From Stenotrophomonas indicatrix (GTDB lineage Bacteria; Pseudomonadota; Gammaproteobacteria; Xanthomonadales; Xanthomonadaceae), in the NCBI GenBank assembly GCA_041545745.1, contig CP168152.1:1486001-1550000 (forward strand): a DNA stretch of 64,000 bases, read 5' to 3'. Of the stretch, positions 59,009 to 64,000 are shown piece by piece. The position numbers and the translations under genes were made by a program. The notes beneath the pieces are model-generated. The model saw nothing but the letters and a program-made list of their open reading frames with translations. It was not told the DNA's origin and made no database searches. Numbering within the stretch: position 1 is the stretch's first letter; each line of letters opens with the position of its first letter.

Positions 59009-59361
59009 TACTGCTCCTTGCCGACGGCGCGGGCCTTGGCCCGGGCGAGGATGGCGGCCGCTGCGGCAGGCAGGGCGGGTTTGACGTCCGGTGCCGGCGC
59101 GGGCGTCCGCCGCGCATCACGCTCGGCCTCGCGGCGGGCCAGACGCACCTCGCGTGCGCGGAAACGTTCGCGCGCGGCCCACGCACGCTGCAGCTGCAGC
59201 TGCATCCGGCAGAGGCGGTCGGGCAGGTCAGGATGATCTGGCAACAGTCGATCATCGCCAGCGCGCACGACGTAGTCCATCAGTCCCGCCTGCAGGGCGC
59301 CATCGGGATCGTCTGCCTGGACCCGGGCGAACAGCAGCACGGGGTTGGGTCGGGATGCCAT
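59008..59361 (-). CDS. Small protein of unknown function between ech and nth
   Basis: 117 residues. N-terminal NPVLLFARVQADDPDGALQAG, then an Arg/Glu-rich helix (QLQRAWAARERFRAREVRLARREAERDARR-like) likely to form a coiled coil. No family recognised. Starts 4 bp after the enoyl-CoA hydratase stop and its TAA overlaps the nth ATG, so the three genes are co-transcribed. Confidence 0.75.
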   Translation of the reverse strand: MASRPNPVLLFARVQADDPDGALQAGLMDYVVRAGDDRLLPDHPDLPDRLCRMQLQLQRAWAARERFRAREVRLARREAERDARRTPAPAPDVKPALPAAAAAILARAKARAVGKEQ

Positions 59362-59365
59362 GGCG

Positions 59366-60160
59366 TCAGCGGTTCTGGAAAGCGGGAGGACGGCGCTGCA
59401 GGAAGGCGCTGGTGCCTTCGCGCATGTCTTCGGTGGCGAACAGCAGACCGAACTGCGCACTTTCGTATTCCAGGCCGGCGTCCAGGCTGCATTCGCCGCC
59501 CACGTGCACCGCGTCGAGCAGGCCACGCAGGGCCAGCGGCGCCGACTGTGCCAGCTGCCGGGCCAGGGCCTGCACGCGGGCGTCGAGCTCGGCGGCGGGC
59601 ACCACCTCGTTGACGATGCCCAGGGCCAGTGCGCGTGCGGCGTCGATGGGGGTGCCCAGCAGGCACAGCTCCAGCGTGGCCGCCCGACCACACAGGCGCA
59701 GCAGGCGCTGGCTGCCGCCGAAGCCAGGAATCAGGCCGAGATTGATCTCCGGCTGGCCGACCTTGGCGGAATCGGCGGCGATGCGCAGATGGCAGGCCAT
59801 GGCCAGTTCCAGCCCGCCGCCCAGCGCAAATCCGTTCACGCGGGCGATCACCGGCTTGGGCATGCGTTCGATGCGGCGCATCAATGCTTGGCCGAGCAGG
59901 GAGAAATCACGTCCCTGAACCGCGCTCAATGTGTTCATTTCCGCGATGTCGGCGCCGGCTACGAACGCCTTGGGGCCGGCGCCGGTCAGCACCACCACCC
60001 GTACCGCCGGGTCGGCGGCGGCGTCGCCAAACGCCTCGGCCAGGGCCTGCAGGGTGGCGGCATTGAGGGCGTTGAGCTTGTCCGGGCGTTGCACGGTAAT
60101 GGTGCGGATGGCGCCGTCATCGCTGACGTCGACCGGGTGGGGAGTGGGGGCCTCGACCAC
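59366..60160 (-). CDS. Enoyl-CoA hydratase/isomerase family protein
   Basis: 264 residues from GTG 60160 with AGGAG 6 nt upstream. Crotonase fold: oxyanion hole AFVAGADIAEM and NGFALGGGLELAMACHLRIA, with two Glu (GGGLELA; GQPEINLGLIPGFGGSQRL) at the hydratase positions, so a true hydratase in fatty-acid beta-oxidation is likely. First of a three-gene operon with an unknown and nth. Confidence 0.92.
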   Translation of the reverse strand: MVEAPTPHPVDVSDDGAIRTITVQRPDKLNALNAATLQALAEAFGDAAADPAVRVVVLTGAGPKAFVAGADIAEMNTLSAVQGRDFSLLGQALMRRIERMPKPVIARVNGFALGGGLELAMACHLRIAADSAKVGQPEINLGLIPGFGGSQRLLRLCGRAATLELCLLGTPIDAARALALGIVNEVVPAAELDARVQALARQLAQSAPLALRGLLDAVHVGGECSLDAGLEYESAQFGLLFATEDMREGTSAFLQRRPPAFQNR

Positions 60161-60326
60161 GGGAAACTCCTGGAACGTTAAAAAATAGTGAGATTGAACT
60201 CTGTAAACGCAGACAGGTCATAGCCTGCGTGGTGAGTAGCGGTTACACGTTGTGGCCGTTATCCTAACCCGTCGCCTCAGGGCGGCGCAGAACGTCCCTG
60301 AGTTACCACCCCTGGAGAACTGTTTG

Positions 60327-61028
60327 ATGAAGTTGCGTTCTATCGCGGTCGCCGTCGCGGCCCTGGCCCTGACGGGCAATGCCTTCGCCCAGGACATCGC
60401 GTCCGAGAAGGGCAAGCTGAGCTACTACTTCGGTTACGACTACGGCAACAACCTGGCGGAGCTGACCGGTCGCGGTGAGCAGCTGGACATCAACTCGGTG
60501 GTGAAGGGTCTGCAGGACGCCTACGCCAAGAAGCAGCCGGCCATTACCGCCGAGCAGCTGAAGCCGGCCGTTGAAGCGTTCCAGAAGCGCGAGCAGGGCC
60601 GTGCCCAGGCCGCCAAGGCCGAGTACGAAAAGGCTGCTGCCGAAAACAAGACCAAGAGCGATCAGTTCATGGCGCAGAACAAGGCCAAGGCGGGCGTGCA
60701 GACCCTGCCGAGCGGCGTTCAGTACCGTGTGATCGAAGCCGGCAAGGGTGCCAAGCCGACCCAGGCCAGCACCGTGCAGCTGGAAGTGGCCGGTCCGTTC
60801 CCGTACGGCCAGCGCCCGGCCGAGGCTCGCCCGGCCCAGCAGATTCCGTCGATCAAGGTCAGCGAAGTCGAAATGAAGGCCATGCGCGAGACCCTGCTGC
60901 AGATGCCGGCTGGCTCGAAGTGGGAAGTGTCCCTGCCGCCGGATCAGGCCTATGGCGCCGACCCGCGCACCCCGTTCCCGCCGAACGTGGCTGTGCAGTT
61001 CGAGATCAAGCTGATCAGCGTCAAGTAA
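60327..61028 (+). CDS. FKBP-type peptidyl-prolyl isomerase-like periplasmic protein
   Basis: 233 residues, start ATG 60327 after GGAGA. Signal peptide (ending AFAQD), an N-terminal FKBP dimerisation domain of the Mip/FkpA type (KLSYYFGYDYGNNLAEL), a long helix, and a C-terminal FKBP-like domain (VQYRVIEAGKGAKPT, WEVSLPPDQAYG). The latter lacks the usual YTGKLxDGxxFDSS core, so isomerase activity may be lost and it may act as a chaperone. A terminator follows. Confidence 0.85.
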   Translation: MKLRSIAVAVAALALTGNAFAQDIASEKGKLSYYFGYDYGNNLAELTGRGEQLDINSVVKGLQDAYAKKQPAITAEQLKPAVEAFQKREQGRAQAAKAEYEKAAAENKTKSDQFMAQNKAKAGVQTLPSGVQYRVIEAGKGAKPTQASTVQLEVAGPFPYGQRPAEARPAQQIPSIKVSEVEMKAMRETLLQMPAGSKWEVSLPPDQAYGADPRTPFPPNVAVQFEIKLISVK

Positions 61029-61051
61029 GAAGAAGCAGCGTCAACATCAAC

Positions 61052-61080
61052 GCGCCGGTGATCCCACCGGCGCGTTTTTG
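61052..61080 (+). terminator. Terminator of the FKBP-like gene
   Basis: GCGCCGGTG/CACCGGCGC hairpin then T-rich tract. Confidence 0.8.
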
Positions 61081-61157
61081 TTTCTGCGTCGCGCAGCCGT
61101 CGCGTTGATCCCATCCCAAATCCGGTCCATTCGCGCTACTGTTGACCGGTGCAAATA

Positions 61158-61961
61158 ATGGAAGAAACGGCGCGTGCTGTCGCAAGCCCCTGCATCAACG
61201 TGTGCAAGCTGGATCACAACCGGCTCTGCGCCGGCTGCGGGCGGCATCTCGACGAAATTGCACGGTGGTCGTCGATGAGTGACAGCGAGCGGTCCCACAT
61301 CCTGCACCGCGTGCTGCCCCTGCGCCAGCAACTGCAGCAGTCGCTGCGAGGTTCCCTGGCCGAACATGAGCGCCTGCTGCGTGCGCTGCATCCGCTGGCC
61401 GAGCCGCCGGCAGGCGATGGCTGGAACCGCAGTGAGCTGGATGATCTGCTGCCTCCCGGACCACCGGTCGAGGCAGCGGTGTTGGCTGGCATCGTGCCGC
61501 GTGCCAACGGGGCGCAGGTGATCCTGACCCGGCGTACCGAAACCCTGCGGCAACATGGTGGCCAGGTCGGTTTTCCCGGTGGCCGTACCGAATCGGATGA
61601 TCGTGATGCGCTGGCTGCAGCACTGCGCGAAAGCCAGGAAGAAATCGCCTTGGCGCCGACGCAGGTGCAGGCACTGGGTTATCTCGATCCGTTCGTGACC
61701 ATCACCGGCTACCGGGTGACCCCGGTGGTGGCGGTGATCGATCCTGATTTCGTGGCGGTCCCGCAGCCCAGCGAAGTGGCCGAGGTGTTCGAAGTGCCGC
61801 TGGACTACCTGATGGCTGCCGACAACCTGCGCCAGGTCGAAATCAACCATCGCGGCCGCGTCCGCCATGTCCTGGAATACGGCTGGCCCGGCCAGCGCAT
61901 CTGGGGCGCTACTGCGGCCATCCTCTACAACCTGCGTCGCCGCCTGGAGCAAGTGCAATGA
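61158..61961 (+). CDS. DUF1289 zinc-finger plus NUDIX CoA pyrophosphatase fusion
   Basis: 267 residues. The first 55 residues are a DUF1289 domain (PCINVCKLDHNRLCAGCGRHLDEIARW) with CxxxC and CxxC cysteines. The rest is a NudL-like CoA pyrophosphatase: LTRRTETLRQHGGQVGFPGG (CoA motif) and the Nudix box GRTESDDRDALAAALRESQEEIA, whose last Gly is Ala. It probably cleaves CoA to 4'-phosphopantetheine and 3',5'-ADP. The start is ATG 61158; a GTG at 61149 is possible. Overlaps the next start by four bases. Confidence 0.85.
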   Translation: MEETARAVASPCINVCKLDHNRLCAGCGRHLDEIARWSSMSDSERSHILHRVLPLRQQLQQSLRGSLAEHERLLRALHPLAEPPAGDGWNRSELDDLLPPGPPVEAAVLAGIVPRANGAQVILTRRTETLRQHGGQVGFPGGRTESDDRDALAAALRESQEEIALAPTQVQALGYLDPFVTITGYRVTPVVAVIDPDFVAVPQPSEVAEVFEVPLDYLMAADNLRQVEINHRGRVRHVLEYGWPGQRIWGATAAILYNLRRRLEQVQ

Positions 61962-62860
61962 AGTTGATCGACCCGCCGTGGACCACCCTCGTTGATGTCG
62001 CGACCCTGGCTGCGGCCCTGGGCAACGGAGTACGCGTGGTCGATGCCCGCGCAACTGCAAGCACCGCCGTGCGCGTGGTCGACGCGCGTGCCTCGCTGGC
62101 CGATCCGCAGGCGGGCAATGGCCTCTACGCACAGGGACACATTCCCGGTGCGGTGCATGCCGATCTCAACCGCGACCTGTCCGACCTGACGCGGGTCGGC
62201 CATGGGCGCCATCCGTTGCCGGACAGCGATGCGTTCGCAGCGCGGCTGGGGCAGTGGGGCATCGGCACGGACACGCAGGTGGTGGTGTATGACGGCAGCG
62301 ATGGCAGCATGGCCGCTGCGCGACTGTGGTGGCTGCTGCGCCTGATCGGGCACACGAAGGTGGCCGTGCTTGATGGCGGCATCGCTGCCTGGCAGGCCGC
62401 GGGCCAACCGTTGGCGACCGGCAGCAGCGAAGTCGCGGCGTTGCCGGCGTACCCGGGACGTTTTGATACCAGCCAGGTCGCCAGCGCGGACGAGATCGAA
62501 TCACGCCTCAAGCATGCGCCGGGCTGGCTGGTCGACGCCCGCGCGGGCGAGCGTTTCCGTGGCGAGGTGGAGCCGCTGGACCCGGTCGCCGGCCACGTGC
62601 CGGGTGCGGTCAATCGACCGTTCGCGTTGAACGTGCTGGACGGCCGCCTGCGTGATGCGCAGGAACTGCGTGCCGAACTGCAGGGCGTGATCGGCAACCA
62701 GGACCCGCAGCGCGTGGTCCTGATGTGTGGCTCGGGTGTGACCGCCTGCCATCTGCTGCTGGCGATGGAAAGTGCGGGCTTGTCTGGCGCACGCATCTAT
62801 GCCGATTCATGGAGTGGCTGGGTCAGCGACAGCAGCCGCCCGGTGGCGACCGGCGCCTGA
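61958..62860 (+). CDS. sseA: 3-mercaptopyruvate/thiosulfate sulfurtransferase
   Basis: 300 residues, two rhodanese domains. Catalytic Cys loop CGSGVTA (about 251) is the 3-MST-type hexaloop. The inactive N-terminal domain contains the octapeptide VRVVDARA twice, about 15 residues apart, coded by similar DNA, so a small tandem duplication. Transfers sulfane sulfur in cyanide detoxification or cysteine metabolism. Translationally coupled to the NUDIX gene. Confidence 0.9.
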   Translation: MKLIDPPWTTLVDVATLAAALGNGVRVVDARATASTAVRVVDARASLADPQAGNGLYAQGHIPGAVHADLNRDLSDLTRVGHGRHPLPDSDAFAARLGQWGIGTDTQVVVYDGSDGSMAAARLWWLLRLIGHTKVAVLDGGIAAWQAAGQPLATGSSEVAALPAYPGRFDTSQVASADEIESRLKHAPGWLVDARAGERFRGEVEPLDPVAGHVPGAVNRPFALNVLDGRLRDAQELRAELQGVIGNQDPQRVVLMCGSGVTACHLLLAMESAGLSGARIYADSWSGWVSDSSRPVATGA

Positions 62861-62867
62861 GCCGCGC

Positions 62868-62961
62868 GGGGTCGGATCCGTTTTCCAGCGGAAAGCGGCT
62901 CTGACCCTATCGACCGTAAATCTGGGTCAGAGCCCGTTGCGTAGCAACGGGATCCGACCCC
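62868..62961. repeat. Two GGGGTC palindromes in tandem
   Basis: 62868-62907 and 62924-62961, same constant ends but different inner arms. The stretch 62861-63191 has no gene; it holds these, the long palindrome (62996-63097) and a GCCGGCC palindrome (63135-63158). Confidence 0.75.
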
Positions 62962-62995
62962 GGCTCGATCCGAAAGATCGCAGAGATCTGTCGAA

Positions 62996-63097
62996 GGCGG
63001 GGTGGGTCCGGTTGCGGGGGCGTGAGCGCCATGGATGGCGCGACCGAGCTTACAGGGACGTACTTGCAGCGTCCCCCGCAACCGGACCCGCCCCGCC
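62996..63097. repeat. Long inverted repeat, copy B of a covarying palindrome family
   Basis: Arms of 25 bp (24 Watson-Crick, one G-T) around about 52 bp. The centre GCGCCATGGATGGCGCG and CAGGGACGTACTTG is shared with copy A. The arm sequence is different from that of copy A but fully self-complementary. Confidence 0.75.
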
Positions 63098-63191
63098 AAC
63101 CCACGGAATGCCTGCTGTTGCTTTGGCTTTGAGGTTGCCGGCCAGCGGCCGGCACTACCGCTTCGGCGGGTGCAGGGCGCAGCCCTGCCGA

Positions 63192-63758
63192 TCAACCCAG
63201 TGGCTGCAGCGGCACCTTGGCCAGGATCCGCTGCCACGGGAACAACGGGCCCGGATCGCGCTTGCGCGCCACGGTCACCGCCGGGTCATCACTGGCCGGC
63301 ACCTGCTCCAGGTCCAACTGGTCATGTCCGGCAATCCGCCGCAGCGACGGGTAACGAGCCACCAGTGCCTGCAGCAGCTGTTCCAGCGCCAGCAGCTGCG
63401 CTTCGGTATACGGCTCGTCCATCGCCTGATGGCGGCTGTCGAGCCAGTGCGGGTAGCGCCCCGAATTGACCAGTTCGATGCCCACCGAATCGGCATTCAT
63501 GCCGCGCACGTGGTGGGCGATGCGCTCCGGCGCCACGTACTGCACCACGCTGCCGTCGCGGTCGATGTAGAAATGCCCGCTGTTGCCGGCGCCGCTGTCG
63601 TACAGCACGCGCTCGCCGTACTCCCGTGCGGTCGCCAGGTCGGGCAGTTCGGTGCAGTGGATCACCACCATCGCCAGGCTGGATGGATCGCGCAGTGGCA
63701 GGCGGTCGTGGTAGGGCAGCGGCTGCAGCTGCAGGCCGGGCAGGAGCGGGTTGGGCAT
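63192..63758 (-). CDS. AmpD-like N-acetylmuramoyl-L-alanine amidase
   Basis: 188 residues, no signal peptide. Amidase_2 fold: VVIHCTELPDLATAREYGE with the first Zn His, HFYIDRDGSVVQYVAPERIAHHVRG, and late GHDQL with RKRDPGPLFPW giving the other His and Asp ligands. Cytoplasmic AmpD enzymes recycle anhydro-muropeptides and set beta-lactamase induction. S. maltophilia has more than one AmpD homologue; which one this is cannot be decided here, and no ampE follows. Confidence 0.85.
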   Translation of the reverse strand: MPNPLLPGLQLQPLPYHDRLPLRDPSSLAMVVIHCTELPDLATAREYGERVLYDSGAGNSGHFYIDRDGSVVQYVAPERIAHHVRGMNADSVGIELVNSGRYPHWLDSRHQAMDEPYTEAQLLALEQLLQALVARYPSLRRIAGHDQLDLEQVPASDDPAVTVARKRDPGPLFPWQRILAKVPLQPLG

Positions 63759-63830
63759 TCGGCGATGCTAGCATTGCCGAATGAAACTGCCTTCCTTTCT
63801 GCTGTCGGTCCGCTCCGTGGGAGCGCACGC

Positions 63831-64000
63831 ATGAGCCGCGGTCACTGCATCCTGTCGCACGGCTTCGAGAGCGGCCCGGAGGCGACCAAGGTCACCGCCC
63901 TGGCCGAGGTTGCCGAGCGCCTGGGCTGGACCCATGAACGCCCGGACTACACCGACCTGGACGCAATGAGCGAGGTCAGCCGCGTTGGTGACGTGCGCAC
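63831..64000 (+). CDS. Alpha/beta hydrolase, C-terminus outside the window
   Basis: Only 56 residues visible: MSRGHCILSHGFESGPEATK, with the early HGF loop of alpha/beta hydrolases near the oxyanion hole. The Ser-His-Asp triad lies beyond the window. The ATG overlaps the stop of a short upstream ORF (63781-63834). Confidence 0.6.
   Translation, partial: MSRGHCILSHGFESGPEATKVTALAEVAERLGWTHERPDYTDLDAMSEVSRVGDVR

Overview
The window is a stretch of a high-GC gammaproteobacterial chromosome, almost certainly Stenotrophomonas (S. maltophilia complex, Xanthomonadaceae). The reasons are very GC-rich codon usage, housekeeping genes of xanthomonad type, recognisable emrRCAB and macABC/macRS drug-efflux loci, and many short GTAG-headed palindromes of the kind described in S. 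maltophilia as SMAG. There is no phage, transposase, integrase or CRISPR array. Most of the window is core genome with accessory blocks inside it.

Layout. 1-6.5 kb: the start of rpsB, then an archaic (Csu-like, spore-coat-U) chaperone-usher pilus operon lying between rpsB and map. 6.7-12.7 kb: map-glnD-dapD-arsC-like-dapE, a tightly coupled housekeeping and lysine-pathway operon. 12.8-20.2 kb: a Sel1 lipoprotein, asnB with an Asn-rich leader peptide and terminator, a CPA2 antiporter, a penicillin-acylase-family hydrolase and a bacterioferritin. 20.5-28.6 kb: parC, an AraC regulator, and the emrR-emrC-emrA-emrB MFS tripartite pump. 28.7-35.7 kb: a zinc-ribbon membrane protein, three tRNA-Leu(CAG) genes with a lysR/tauE pair between the first two, then rnr, a GFA-family gene and rlmB. 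35.8-42.8 kb: the macABC ABC-type pump, divergent from the two-component system macRS. 43-46 kb: a two-component-propeller diguanylate cyclase. 46.3-49.5 kb: rnt, then an MNIO-type RiPP metallophore operon (hvfA/bufA precursor with four EGKCG motifs, hvfB, hvfC, DoxX). 49.7-58.1 kb: a phosphate block (phoU, pstB, pstA, pstC, two pstS paralogues, a secreted unknown, an OprP/O-type porin) with Pho-box-like sites. 58.3-64 kb: nth, a small unknown, enoyl-CoA hydratase, an FKBP-like protein, a DUF1289-NUDIX fusion, a 3-mercaptopyruvate-type sulfurtransferase, an AmpD-like amidase and the start of an alpha/beta hydrolase.

Most notable observations. (i) The asnB leader encodes a 33-residue peptide with seven Asn codons in twelve, followed by an intrinsic terminator. 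A 13-nt exact duplication can pair either as terminator or as antiterminator. This looks like ribosome-mediated attenuation responding to asparagine. (ii) The hvf/buf operon is a complete copper-buffering RiPP locus. (iii) Two intergenic palindromes share their centre, but their 23-25 bp arms differ from copy to copy while staying self-complementary, which suggests selection on an RNA or DNA hairpin. (iv) The rpsB -10 box overlaps the stop codon of the last pilus gene.

All functional calls come from reading translated sequence and motifs. No database search was possible.
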